Positions 27,628 to 36,779 of a stretch of 64,000 bases of DNA are shown here, in pieces; the first letter of the stretch is position 1, and each line of letters starts with the position of its first letter. The stretch covers positions 31,222 through 95,221 of the forward strand of contig JAFXOW010000003.1 of assembly GCA_017528315.1 (NCBI GenBank), in the 5' to 3' direction. Under the pieces are notes generated by a model, which did no database searches, was not told where the DNA came from, and saw nothing but the letters and a program-made list of their open reading frames with translations. The DNA comes from Bacilli bacterium. GTDB lineage: Bacteria; Bacillota_I; Bacilli_A; RF39; UBA660. Both the position numbers and the translations under genes were made by a program.

Positions 27628-29717
27628 TATTTTATTATAAGCTCATTATTTTGATAATCAAATGTTACGGTTTCACCGTAATGAACTTCTCCTTCAATTA
27701 ATTTATTTGCAAGAATAGTTTCTAAAGTTCTTGAAACAACTCTTTTTAATGGTCTTGCTCCATAATTAACATCATATCCTATATCAACTAAATAATCACG
27801 AGCACTATCAGTTAATTTTAATTTTATATTTTTATCAATTAAACGTAATTCTATTTCATGAACAATTTTATCAAGAACTTGATATATTACTTCTTTTGTT
27901 AAAGGTTTAAAAACAATTATTTCATCAATACGATTTATAAACTCAGGTCTAAATGTACTTTCAAGTTCTTTCATAACCAAATCATTTTTACCTTCAAGAG
28001 CATATTCGCTTCCTAAATTACTAGTCATGATAATTATAGTATTTTTAAAATCAACTGTACGCCCATTCGAGTCAGTTATACGTCCATCATCAAGTATTTG
28101 TAAAAGTAAATTTAATACTTCTGGTTGAGCTTTTTCTATTTCATCAAATAAAACTATACTATATGGATTGCGTCTTACAGCTTCCGTTAATTCTCCACCT
28201 TCTTCATAGCCAACATAGCCTGGTGGTGAACCAATAAGACGGGATACACTAAACTTTTCCATATATTCACTCATATCAATTCTTACCATATGACTCTTAT
28301 CATCAAATAGTTCATAGGCCAGAGTCTTTGCTACCTCTGTTTTACCAACTCCGGTTGGTCCTAAGAAAATGAATGAACCAATTGGTCGATTTGGATCTTT
28401 AATACCACTTCGACTTTTAATTATACATTCACTTACTAATTTTAAAGCTTCATCTTGTCCCATAACATTTTTCTTCATATTGGAATATAAATTTAATAAT
28501 TTTTCTTTCTCACTTGAAACCAACTTAGTTAAAGGAATATTCGTAAGTTTTGATATAACATAAGCAATATCTTCTTCATTTACAGTATCACTTAATATTC
28601 TATTTTTTTCTTTATTATTTAACTCTTCTAACTCTTTTTCAAGTCTTGGAATCTCTCCATGTCTAAATCTCGCTGCCGTTTCTAAATCATATCTATTTTC
28701 GGCTTGACTAAGTGTAAATTTAGCATCTTCTAAATCTCGTCTTTTCTTCTTTATTTCATCATTTATTTGTTTTTCATTATTCCAAGCTTCTTTTAATTCT
28801 TTTTCTTTGCCTTTTAAATTAACTAATTCTTTATCAATAGCATCTAATCTATTCTTTGATAACTCATCTTTTTCACGAATAATAGCTTGTCTTTCTATTT
28901 CAAGTGATAAAATATTGCGAGTTACTTGGTCGAGTTCAATTGGAACAGAATCCATTTGCACACGAATTGTAGCACAGGCTTCATCTACTAAATCAATAGC
29001 CTTATCTGGTAAGTATCTATCAGTTATATAACGATTTGATAAAGTAGCTGCTGCAATTATCGCTTTATCTGTTATAGATACACCATGATGTATTTCAAAT
29101 CTTTCTTTTAAACCACGAAGTATTGTAATAGTATCTTCAACAGTTGGCTCTGATACTTTTATTTTTTGAAAACGTCTTTCTAATGCTCCATCTTTTTCAA
29201 TATACTTACGATATTCATTCAAAGTTGTTGCACCTATTACATGAATTTCTCCACGAGCAAGCATTGGCTTTAATATATTAGATGTATCCATTGCTCCTTC
29301 TTGACCGTTTCCAACTATCATGTGTATTTCATCAATAAACATGATAATATTACCCTCTGATTTTTTAATTTCATTCAAAACATTTTTTAATCTTTCTTCA
29401 AACTCTCCTCGATACTTAGCTCCAGCAACTAAACTAGCTAAATCCAACTCCCATATCTTCTTATCTTTAAGACTATTCGGAACATCTCCTGATATTATAC
29501 GATTAGCAAGTCCTTCAACTATAGCCGTTTTTCCAACACCAGGTTCTCCTATAAGTACGGGATTATTTTTGGTCTTTCTTGATAAAATACGAGTAATTCC
29601 CCTTATTTCTTCGTCACGTCCTATAACTGGATCAATTTTACCATTTTTAGCATCAAGTGTTATATCACGTCCATATTTTTCAAGAACATTTTCTTCTTTT
29701 TCTTGATTATTATACAT
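27627..29717 (-). CDS. clpB: ClpB-type disaggregase lacking the N-terminal domain
   Basis: 696 residues. AAA-1: [20 protein letters not shown], Walker A GEPGVGKT near 57, [10 protein letters not shown], arginine-finger ERRFQKI. A long coiled-coil middle domain runs from about 260 to 400. AAA-2: GPTGVGKT near 452, [14 protein letters not shown], and [12 protein letters not shown]. Full-length ClpB is about 860 residues; the missing 150 are exactly the Clp_N domain, so this resembles the short ClpB form, yet it starts at a clean ATG with AAGGGGAG and no upstream remnant. No ClpP-binding loop. Regulated by CIRCE. Confidence 0.92.
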   Translation of the reverse strand: MYNNQEKEENVLEKYGRDITLDAKNGKIDPVIGRDEEIRGITRILSRKTKNNPVLIGEPGVGKTAIVEGLANRIISGDVPNSLKDKKIWELDLASLVAGAKYRGEFEERLKNVLNEIKKSEGNIIMFIDEIHMIVGNGQEGAMDTSNILKPMLARGEIHVIGATTLNEYRKYIEKDGALERRFQKIKVSEPTVEDTITILRGLKERFEIHHGVSITDKAIIAAATLSNRYITDRYLPDKAIDLVDEACATIRVQMDSVPIELDQVTRNILSLEIERQAIIREKDELSKNRLDAIDKELVNLKGKEKELKEAWNNEKQINDEIKKKRRDLEDAKFTLSQAENRYDLETAARFRHGEIPRLEKELEELNNKEKNRILSDTVNEEDIAYVISKLTNIPLTKLVSSEKEKLLNLYSNMKKNVMGQDEALKLVSECIIKSRSGIKDPNRPIGSFIFLGPTGVGKTEVAKTLAYELFDDKSHMVRIDMSEYMEKFSVSRLIGSPPGYVGYEEGGELTEAVRRNPYSIVLFDEIEKAQPEVLNLLLQILDDGRITDSNGRTVDFKNTIIIMTSNLGSEYALEGKNDLVMKELESTFRPEFINRIDEIIVFKPLTKEVIYQVLDKIVHEIELRLIDKNIKLKLTDSARDYLVDIGYDVNYGARPLKRVVSRTLETILANKLIEGEVHYGETVTFDYQNNELIIK

Positions 29718-29740
29718 TGCTATCTCCCCTTTCAGTTATT

Positions 29741-29768
29741 ATTATACTCAGAAATTAGCACTTGTCAA
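29741..29768 (-). promoter_or_regulatory. Sigma-A promoter of clpB
   Basis: Perfect TTGACA (29768-29763), 16-base spacer, perfect TATAAT (29746-29741). The -35 box lies inside the CIRCE operator. Confidence 0.8.
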
Positions 29769-29781
29769 GTGCGAGTGCTAA
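29755..29781. promoter_or_regulatory. CIRCE operator (HrcA binding site)
   Basis: Inverted repeat TTAGCACTT-N9-GAGTGCTAA with one mismatch from the consensus TTAGCACTC-N9-GAGTGCTAA. It overlaps the clpB -35 box, so HrcA would block RNA polymerase directly. Confidence 0.95.
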
Positions 29782-29807
29782 TTATATCTAAAAAAGAAAA
29801 ATTAATT

Positions 29808-30194
29808 TTATCTTACTATCGTAGGCTTTAACCATGAGAATATAGAAATATTTCTCATTATTGTAAAAGCAATTACTAAGCCTAATAAAATTAACCAATC
29901 TCTATCTTTAATTTTATAATATTTTTTATGTTTAATCTTACAAATAATATAATATATTAAATAAATAATTCCAATTATTAATAAACAAAACATAAATGGA
30001 TTAAATCTAAATGCTTGATATAAATCTAATTCAAATAAACTCTTAAACATACGTGTTGATCCACACCCAGCACAATCAATATTAAAATTTGTTTTCCAAG
30101 GACATGGCACTTCAAATATCAAAACTATTCCTAAATTAATTATTCCAAGAATAATTATTATTAAATTTAAATGTCTATTTAAAAACTTATTCAT
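29808..30194 (-). CDS. DUF2752 membrane protein
   Basis: 128 residues with three or so membrane helices and the DUF2752 signature CPWKTNFNIDCAGCGSTRMF (Cys-Pro, then C-x-G-C-G-x-T-R). Function unknown; often found beside small zinc-ribbon membrane proteins, as here, where it overlaps the previous gene by eight bases. Confidence 0.85.
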   Translation of the reverse strand: MNKFLNRHLNLIIIILGIINLGIVLIFEVPCPWKTNFNIDCAGCGSTRMFKSLFELDLYQAFRFNPFMFCLLIIGIIYLIYYIICKIKHKKYYKIKDRDWLILLGLVIAFTIMRNISIFSWLKPTIVR

Positions 30195-30591
30195 TAGGTA
30201 TATTTAATTTATCCATTATATTATTAACTATTTCTTGATTATGAGCAGGATACATTAAATTATAGAAAAGTTGAACTACTCCTATAACTGAAAAAATAAT
30301 TCCAACTATAGCCATCCATTTTCTCTCACTAGAAATTTTTCCATCTTTCATATCTTTTAATGATGTAATTGATAAAATTAAACCAGGAATTGCAACATAA
30401 GTACAACAAAGAGCTCCAATTACAGAACAAACAAGAGCTGTTACTGTATTATCCTTCACTTGAGCTTTATTGCTTGAATTATCAACAACTGTTCCATTTA
30501 CTACTTCTTTTTTATCCACTTTAGCACCACAATTTGGACAATATTCTGCATTGCTATCTAACTTTCCCCCACAATGTTCACAATATTTCAT
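30187..30591 (-). CDS. Zinc-ribbon plus DUF4190-like membrane protein
   Basis: 134 residues. An N-terminal zinc ribbon YCEHCGGKLDSNAEYCPNCG (four cysteines as two CxxC), a low-complexity linker, then two hydrophobic segments (around 50-75 and 90-110) separated by a short basic loop containing LKDMKDGKISSERKW, as in DUF4190-type proteins. Function unknown. Cotranscribed with the DUF2752 gene. Confidence 0.75.
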   Translation of the reverse strand: MKYCEHCGGKLDSNAEYCPNCGAKVDKKEVVNGTVVDNSSNKAQVKDNTVTALVCSVIGALCCTYVAIPGLILSITSLKDMKDGKISSERKWMAIVGIIFSVIGVVQLFYNLMYPAHNQEIVNNIMDKLNIPNE

Positions 30592-30672
30592 AAAACATAC
30601 TTCTCCTTCTCTATAATTAGATTATCATAAAATATTAAAAATTACAATTATAATTATAAATATTTAAAAGAA

Positions 30673-31191
30673 TTACTTTAATAGATATTTATCAAGTAAT
30701 TCTTTAACAAAAAATTTATATTCTACATCACTTGTAGTATCATTTTCATCAAGTAAACATAAAGGAGGAAACAATACACACCAAAAGTTATCACCCATAC
30801 CTTTTCCTAAAGTAATAACAATTGATTCATAATTACCTTCATCATATATTATTCCTTTATAAACTTTCTCTGGAAAATAATTATTACCAAATTTAACACT
30901 ATAATTTAAATTTGTTGATTCATTTACTATATTATTTATATTATCAAGATTATCATTTATTATTTTCCGAGCTGTATCTAGATCATTTATTCCCTTAAGT
31001 AAAGAATAAATCTTTTTTTCCACATTTTTTCTTACTTTAGTTTTTAGAATTAAATCTTCCTCTAAATTACTATTGGATATAACTCTTATTCTAATTGATT
31101 CCTTTGGTATAATAATACTTTCTTGTTTTTCATATACTAGCATTATAATTATAAAAGCTATAATTACTAAAATAATTGTTTTTGTTTTCAA
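30673..31191 (-). CDS. spoIIR: Stage II sporulation protein R (SpoIIR) homologue
   Basis: 172 residues with an N-terminal membrane/signal segment (5-21), IRIRVISNSNLEEDLILKTK, then YESIVITLGKGMGDNFWCVL and FPPLCLLD, which match the conserved SpoIIR core. In endospore formers SpoIIR is secreted from the forespore and triggers SpoIIGA to process pro-sigma-E. The start is a TTG; an in-frame TGA four codons upstream excludes a longer form. Its ribosome binding site lies within a hairpin. Presence of this gene suggests a sporulation programme or a relict of one. Confidence 0.88.
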   Translation of the reverse strand: MKTKTIILVIIAFIIIMLVYEKQESIIIPKESIRIRVISNSNLEEDLILKTKVRKNVEKKIYSLLKGINDLDTARKIINDNLDNINNIVNESTNLNYSVKFGNNYFPEKVYKGIIYDEGNYESIVITLGKGMGDNFWCVLFPPLCLLDENDTTSDVEYKFFVKELLDKYLLK

Positions 31192-31198
31192 AATAAAT

Positions 31199-31222
31199 CA
31201 CCCATCACTTTCATAATGGGTG
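31199..31222 (-). promoter_or_regulatory. Hairpin overlapping the spoIIR ribosome binding site
   Basis: CACCCAT / ATGGGTG arms (31199-31205 and 31216-31222). On the minus strand the downstream arm contains GGGTGAT, the only binding site for the spoIIR TTG start. It could also act as a weak terminator for prmC because the following T-run is broken. Confidence 0.55.
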
Positions 31223-31234
31223 TTTTTTAAAATT

Positions 31235-32068
31235 TTATTCACTTATATCTATATTTTTAAATATAAATACCATTCTATCACGTCCTGCCATATCAGATTT
31301 GGTAATTACTTTTATATTCTTTAAATACTTATTAATTAAAGCTAATACTTTATCTTTTTGACTTTCTCCAATTTCAAAAGCAATTAAATATTTATCATTT
31401 AAATATTTTTCACATTGCAAAATAATTCTTTCATAAAACTCTAATCCATCTTCTCCACCATATAAAGCCATATGAGGTTCATTATTCTTTACTACTTCAT
31501 CTACTATATCACTAGAAGCAATATAAGGTGGATTAGATATAATAATATCAAATTTAGAATCTATATTAAAAAACAAATCTGATTCTACTATTTTTACATC
31601 TAACTTAAGATTATTTCTATTAATATCACATACTTCTAAAGCATAAGGAGATAAATCACTTAAAACAACTTCTAAATTATTATTTAAATGCTTTAAAGTA
31701 AGACCAATTGATCCAGAACCACAGCAAAGGTCCAGTACTTTAGCATTTTTATCAAAATATTTTCTTATATAATTACTAGTATTATAAACAAGTTCTTCCG
31801 TTTCAAATCTTGGAATTAAAACTCTTTCATCAACATAAAAATCTAATCCATAAAAATTTACATTATTTAAAGCATACTGAATAGGTTTACCATTTTTAAT
31901 ATTCTCTAAACATCTTTTAAATTTATTTTCTAAATTCGCAGTAACTATATCTTCTAAATGAAAATTAAGTTCTAAAGGATTTAAATTTAAAATGGTTCCT
32001 AAAACTAATTTAGTTTGATCTTTATGTAATACTTTATTTCCTTCATCAATTAAATCTTTAATCTTCAC
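31235..32068 (-). CDS. prmC: Release factor glutamine methyltransferase PrmC
   Basis: About 277 residues. N-terminal helical domain, then the SAM-binding VLDLCCGSGSIGLTL and the catalytic NPPYIAS loop, ending with DRMVFIF. It methylates the Gln of the GGQ motif in RF1 and RF2, both encoded in this window. The GTG at 32068 is preferred because GAGG lies six bases upstream; the frame also opens at a TTG four codons earlier. It overlaps prfA by 11 bases, the normal prfA-prmC order. Confidence 0.93.
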   Translation of the reverse strand: MKIKDLIDEGNKVLHKDQTKLVLGTILNLNPLELNFHLEDIVTANLENKFKRCLENIKNGKPIQYALNNVNFYGLDFYVDERVLIPRFETEELVYNTSNYIRKYFDKNAKVLDLCCGSGSIGLTLKHLNNNLEVVLSDLSPYALEVCDINRNNLKLDVKIVESDLFFNIDSKFDIIISNPPYIASSDIVDEVVKNNEPHMALYGGEDGLEFYERIILQCEKYLNDKYLIAFEIGESQKDKVLALINKYLKNIKVITKSDMAGRDRMVFIFKNIDISE

Positions 32069-33125
32069 TATTAACCTCAAGTTTTCGTTTTTGATCTTCA
32101 GTAATTAAAGCTTCAATTATTTCGTCTAATTCTCCTTCCATAACTCTATCTAATTGTTTAGTTGTAAAACCTATTCTATGGTCGGTTACTCGATTTTGAG
32201 GATAATTATAAGTTCTTATTTTTTCACTTCTATCCCCTGTTCCAATCTTGCTCTTTCTTTCTGCTCCAGCTTTTTCTTCTTCAATACTTTGATAATAATC
32301 ATATACCCTACTTTTTAATATTTGATAAGCATTTTCTCTATTTTGAATTTGACTTCTTTGAGTTTGACTAAAGACCGTAATTCCTGTTGGAATATGAGTC
32401 ATACGAACAGCACTTTCAGTTCGATTTACATGTTGTCCTCCGGCACCACTACTACGAGTTATATCAATTCTAATATCACTTTCTTTTAAATCAATATCAA
32501 AATCATCAGCTTCAGGCATAACTAAAACCGTAGCAGTTGACGTTTGAATACGTCCATTAGCTTCTGTTACAGGTACTCTTTGAACTCTATGAGATCCACT
32601 TTCATATTTTAAAAACGAATAAACATTTTTACCTTTAATCATAAATTCAATAAGGGTAAATCCGCCGCTAGCTCCATCAATTGAATTTAAAACATCTATT
32701 TGAAAGCCTTTCTTTAGAGCATATTTTTCATACATTCTATATAAGTCACCAGCAAAGATATTCCCCTCATCTCCACCAGCTGCTCCTCTTATCTCAACAA
32801 TAACATTTTTAGTATCGTTTTTATCTTTTGGTATCAATAATATTTCAAGCTCTTTATCTAACTCTTCTTTTTCTTTAGTTAATCTCTCAAGTTCTTCTTC
32901 AGCAAATTCTTTTAAATCTACTTCTTTAACCATTACTTTAGCTTCTTCTAGATCTCTTAACACTCTCTTATACTTATGATAACAATTAACTACATCTTCT
33001 AAATTACTAGCTTCAATTGATAATTCTCTTGATTTTTTTATATCACTTACTACTTCAGGTTTCATCAATTCTTCTTGAATTTCATTATACTTCTTTTCTG
33101 TTAATTCTAATCTTTCTATCATCAT
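32058..33125 (-). CDS. prfA: Peptide chain release factor 1
   Basis: 355 residues, full length. It has the peptidyl-transferase motif GAGGQHVNRTESAVR, the PxT stop-codon motif as VPVTE, and the following GRIQTSTATV stretch. In most RF1 proteins I know, that segment reads GRIHTS, where the His stacks on the stop codon; here the codon at 32546-32544 is CAA (Gln). Whether this is normal in relatives is not known to me. RF1 terminates at UAA and UAG. Eight bases after rpoE, coupled to prmC. Confidence 0.95.
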   Translation of the reverse strand: MMIERLELTEKKYNEIQEELMKPEVVSDIKKSRELSIEASNLEDVVNCYHKYKRVLRDLEEAKVMVKEVDLKEFAEEELERLTKEKEELDKELEILLIPKDKNDTKNVIVEIRGAAGGDEGNIFAGDLYRMYEKYALKKGFQIDVLNSIDGASGGFTLIEFMIKGKNVYSFLKYESGSHRVQRVPVTEANGRIQTSTATVLVMPEADDFDIDLKESDIRIDITRSSGAGGQHVNRTESAVRMTHIPTGITVFSQTQRSQIQNRENAYQILKSRVYDYYQSIEEEKAGAERKSKIGTGDRSEKIRTYNYPQNRVTDHRIGFTTKQLDRVMEGELDEIIEALITEDQKRKLEVNSED

Positions 33126-33133
33126 ATCACCTA

Positions 33134-33574
33134 TTAATTTAAATCTTCTTCATCAATAACTACTAAATCCGATAAATCATCATCATCGGTATCATCAAAA
33201 TCGGCATCAACTGAAGAATCATCAGTATACTCATCACCATATTCATCTTCTACTAAATCTTCATCATCACGAATTTCTACATCCTCTTCTTCCTCTTCTT
33301 CTATTTCTTCATCAACAATTATCTTATCAGATGTATGTCTCTTTCTTAAATCCCAAACACCATCTACTAAAATAAATCTTTTATCAGTTGCAAGTGATGT
33401 ATAAAAATCAGCTATTTTATTTTCTATAGTTTCAACTGACAACTCAAGTAAATTTACAATTCTAGTAAATAAATCAAGAGTATTAATTCCATTTTTTTCT
33501 CTTTCTAAAATTAAAAAAGCAATATCTTTATAAGATAAATTTTCTATATCCTCATGTTTTAATTCTTTTTTCAT
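33134..33574 (-). CDS. rpoE: DNA-directed RNA polymerase delta subunit
   Basis: 146 residues: a globular N-terminal HARE-HTH-like domain (HEDIENLSYKDIAFLILE, then FYTSLATDKRFILVDGVWDLR) and a highly acidic C-terminal tail of about 55 residues. This is the Firmicutes delta subunit that increases RNA polymerase recycling. GGAGG precedes the ATG. The usual Bacillus order ywiB-argS-rpoE is partly kept: a DUF1934/YwiB-like gene is directly upstream, but argS is missing. Confidence 0.92.
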   Translation of the reverse strand: MKKELKHEDIENLSYKDIAFLILEREKNGINTLDLFTRIVNLLELSVETIENKIADFYTSLATDKRFILVDGVWDLRKRHTSDKIIVDEEIEEEEEEDVEIRDDEDLVEDEYGDEYTDDSSVDADFDDTDDDDLSDLVVIDEEDLN

Positions 33575-33590
33575 AACTTTCCTCCAACTT

Positions 33591-33929
33591 TCATTTATTA
33601 ATATTTATTTCTAATTCAAAGTAATCATTTTCAATTTTATATTTAACTTTAAAATAATTCCCTTTTATATCTACATCTATAACATCTAATTCTAGATTAA
33701 ATTTTAATTCTTATTCTTCAATATAACTAATTTTATTTATAAAATCAAATATAATTTTATAATTATTATTTTCTCTTTCAATCCTTTTATTTTTAAAATC
33801 TATAATCATTAAAGCATCTTCATCTTTATACTTTAATTTATCATTATTATAAATTCCTTTTATATTGTATTCTTTTTTTTCATTTCTTAAACAAGTTTTT
33901 ACTAATAAATTTACTTTTATTCTAATCAC
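33591..33929 (-). pseudogene. DUF1934 (YwiB-like) gene interrupted by one in-frame TAA
   Basis: A GTG at 33929 opens 72 codons (beta-rich MIRIKVNLLVKTCLRNEKKE at the start) ending at TAA, 33713-33711. The same frame continues for 39 more sense codons (ELKFNLELDVIDVDIKGNYF and on) to a TGA at 33593-33591, directly before the rpoE binding site. Together the two parts match the beta-barrel pattern and near-full length of DUF1934, and the position next to rpoE fits B. subtilis ywiB. The stop replaces a residue after SYIEE. Nonsense mutation, sequence error or readthrough cannot be separated here. Confidence 0.65.
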
Positions 33930-33966
33930 TCACTTAAAAAGTGCTAAACAACACATTTCAGCAAGC

Positions 33967-33975
33967 ATTATATCA
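33967..33975 (-). promoter_or_regulatory. Extended -10 promoter for the DUF1934-rpoE transcript
   Basis: Minus-strand TGATATAAT (33975-33967), about 40 bases upstream of the GTG start. Confidence 0.5.
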
Positions 33976-34038
33976 CAAATAAATAATTTTTAACACATAT
34001 TTTTATATTTTTTTGAAATAATAAAATTAGGTGATATC

Positions 34039-36024
34039 ATGAAATTATTTAAAAGATTATTAAAAACAACTATTTTTCTTATATTTTTCGAAATATTATT
34101 AATATCTTTAATATATGCATATGCCAAAATGTCCCCTAAAGTTGAAATAAAACAAAATAATAGTTATTATTTATATGATTTGAATGATGAAGTCTTTTTT
34201 CAAGGAAAAGGTACAAATAGTTGGGTATCTATTGACGATATAAGCGAGTATTTAAAAAAAGCAACTATTATAATTGAAGATAAAAATTTTTATAATCATC
34301 ACGGCTTTAATATTTTAAGAATAATGAAAGCTGCTTTTAATAATTTATAAAGTAAAAGTTATAAAGAAGGTGCTTCAACAATTAGTCAGCAACTTTCGAA
34401 AAATTTATATTTAGATTTCGATAAAACTTGGAAAAGAAAATTAGAAGAAGTTTGGTATACTATTCAAATTGAAGTTAATTATAAAAAAGATGATATTTTA
34501 GAAGGTTATTTAAATTGCATTAACTATGGTCATGGTATGTATGGTATTGAAAATGCCAGTGAGTTTTATTTTAATAAAAGTGCTAAAGACTTATCTTTAG
34601 CCGAATCAGCCATGCTTGTAAGTATTCCCAAGTCTCCCTCCAATTATTCTCCGTTAATTAATCCTAAACTAGCTAAAGAAAGACAAACTTATATTTTAAA
34701 TACCATGTTAAAAAACAAGATTATAACTAATTCTGAATATGATAAAGCTATAAATGAAGAATTAGAATACTATGGTAAGAAAGATAAATTAAATTTAAAT
34801 ACTTTAATGTATTATCAAGATGCTGTAAATCATGAATTAGAAGGTCTAGGTAATCTTATTAAAACTCATTTAGAAAAAGGCGGAATAAAAGTTTATACAA
34901 CTCTTGATATAGATGCTCAAAGAAGTTTAGAAGAAAGTATAAATAATAATATTAAAGATAATGATGATATAGAGGTAAGTGGTATTATGATGAGTCCAAT
35001 TGATGGCTCAGTTTTAGCCTTAGTTGGAGGTCGAGACTATAATAAATCAGAATTTAATCGAGCCATATCTGCTAAACGACAAGTGGGTTCCATTATGAAA
35101 CCATTTCTCTATTACAATGCTTTAGAAAATGGTTTTACAGCTAGTACTTCTTTTTTATCTCAAGAAACTACTTTTCAAATAGGTGCTGAATCTTATGCTC
35201 CTAAAAACTATAATAATATTTATCCTAATAAAGCCATTTGTATGGCTTCAGCTATTGCTTTTTCTGATAATATCTATGCTATTAAAACTCATTTGTTTTT
35301 AGGAAGTGATAGTTTAATCACAACTGGAAAAAGGGTTGGTATTAAAACAAAATTAGATAATATTGTTTCACTTCCTTTAGGTACTGTTGAACTTAATCCT
35401 TTAGAAATTACCAATGCCTATGCAACTCTTGCATCTTTAGGTGTTAAACACGAACCTTATTTCATAAAAAAAATAACCGATATAAGCGGTAATATATTAT
35501 ATGAACACGAAGATACTTCGGAAGTTGTTTTAAATAAAAGTACAACTTTTATTTTAAATGAATTACTTAAAGGAACATATGACTATAATATGATAGATTA
35601 TGCTTATCCAACCAATATTTCTATCGCAAGTCAATTAACTCATGAATATGGTATTAAATCAGGTTCCACAGATACTGATAATTGGATAATTGGTTTTAAT
35701 AAAAATATTGTTTCATCTATTTGGATAGGATATGATGATAATACTAAAATGTCTAATGATGATTTTAAATATTCTAAAAAAATATGGGCTAATGCTTTAG
35801 AATCTTACTTAAAGGATAAAGAAGTAACTTGGTATAATATACCAGAAAACGTCGTTGGAGTAATAGTTGACCCTATAACTGGAAATCTGGCAACTAATGA
35901 ATCTACTCATAAAAAAATTCTTTATTATGTTAAAGGTACCGAACCCTCTTTTACTCAAGAAGTATTTGACGAATATGAAGGTATAATTCCAGAAAATACT
36001 AAAACAGAAGATAATGAAAATTAG
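34039..36024 (+). pseudogene. Class A penicillin-binding protein interrupted by one in-frame TAA
   Basis: The frame from 34039 has an N-terminal membrane helix and the start of a glycosyltransferase-51 domain (IIEDKNFYNHHGFNILR, catalytic Glu). It meets TAA at 34348-34350 in AAFNNL-stop-SKSYKEGAST, then continues in the same frame with STISQQLSKNLYL, the rest of GT51, and a transpeptidase domain with SIMK, SDN (AFSDNIYA) and KSGSTDTD. The whole is 661 codons. An ATG at 34537 would miss the GT51 active site. Relatives normally have a sense codon (often basic) at the interrupted place. No second class A PBP is seen in the window. Confidence 0.88.
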
Positions 36025-36117
36025 TAATGTAAATTAATTTTATATATTCAAATAAATGTATTGATAAAACAAAAAAAAAGATAAATAGATTAATTCTAAA
36101 TATCATTTTATTTTTCT

Positions 36118-36768
36118 TTATAAACTTCTATTATTTGGATATTCATAAGTATCTTCAAGAATAAAATTTTCATTTCTAACTATTTTTACATCATCTTCCT
36201 TTGGAAAATCTAAACTTGTAATACTCTTAGAACTTAAAACCTTAAATGTACCTTCAATCAAATTTTTAATTTCTTTACCATTATCATATACTATTCTTTG
36301 ATGAATATATTTACCATCAAGCGCGAAGTTTTCTGGTCTAATAACTTTTTTTAAATTAATATTTTCATATATTAAATTAGCTTGACCACTTAAATTTTCT
36401 CCTAAATTATCTAATTCCAAAGCTAAATCATCAGAATTAACTTTTTCATTTACTGAAGGATTTAAGGTAGCCATACAACTACTTCTTTCCATCATAACTC
36501 CATAATCATCATAAATAATAGTATCTTGATATCTAATTAAATTTACTACTCTATCAATATTAATTTTTAATCTACCAGCACTATTTTTTTTAAACGTAAT
36601 TAATTTAGAACCAATAATATCGCTAACCTTTAATTCTACTTTATCATTATCAATAATTACTCTGGTAGTATCTTTAGGATATCCTTCAATAAAACTTTTT
36701 ATAATTTCAACATAATATTTATTTTCTCCAAACACACTTTCTTCTAATTGAATCATAAAATTATCCAT
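36118..36768 (-). CDS. Hypothetical protein downstream of ftsX
   Basis: 216 residues, soluble, mixed alpha/beta, rich in Asp, Asn and Ile; no signal peptide. No motif recognised. GGAGG lies seven bases before its ATG and ftsX ends 12 bases upstream, so it is the third gene of the ftsE-ftsX transcript. The region 36025-36117 after it holds only an A/T-rich spacer between convergent genes. Confidence 0.65.
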   Translation of the reverse strand: MDNFMIQLEESVFGENKYYVEIIKSFIEGYPKDTTRVIIDNDKVELKVSDIIGSKLITFKKNSAGRLKINIDRVVNLIRYQDTIIYDDYGVMMERSSCMATLNPSVNEKVNSDDLALELDNLGENLSGQANLIYENINLKKVIRPENFALDGKYIHQRIVYDNGKEIKNLIEGTFKVLSSKSITSLDFPKEDDVKIVRNENFILEDTYEYPNNRSL

Positions 36769-36779
36769 AACTTACCTCC

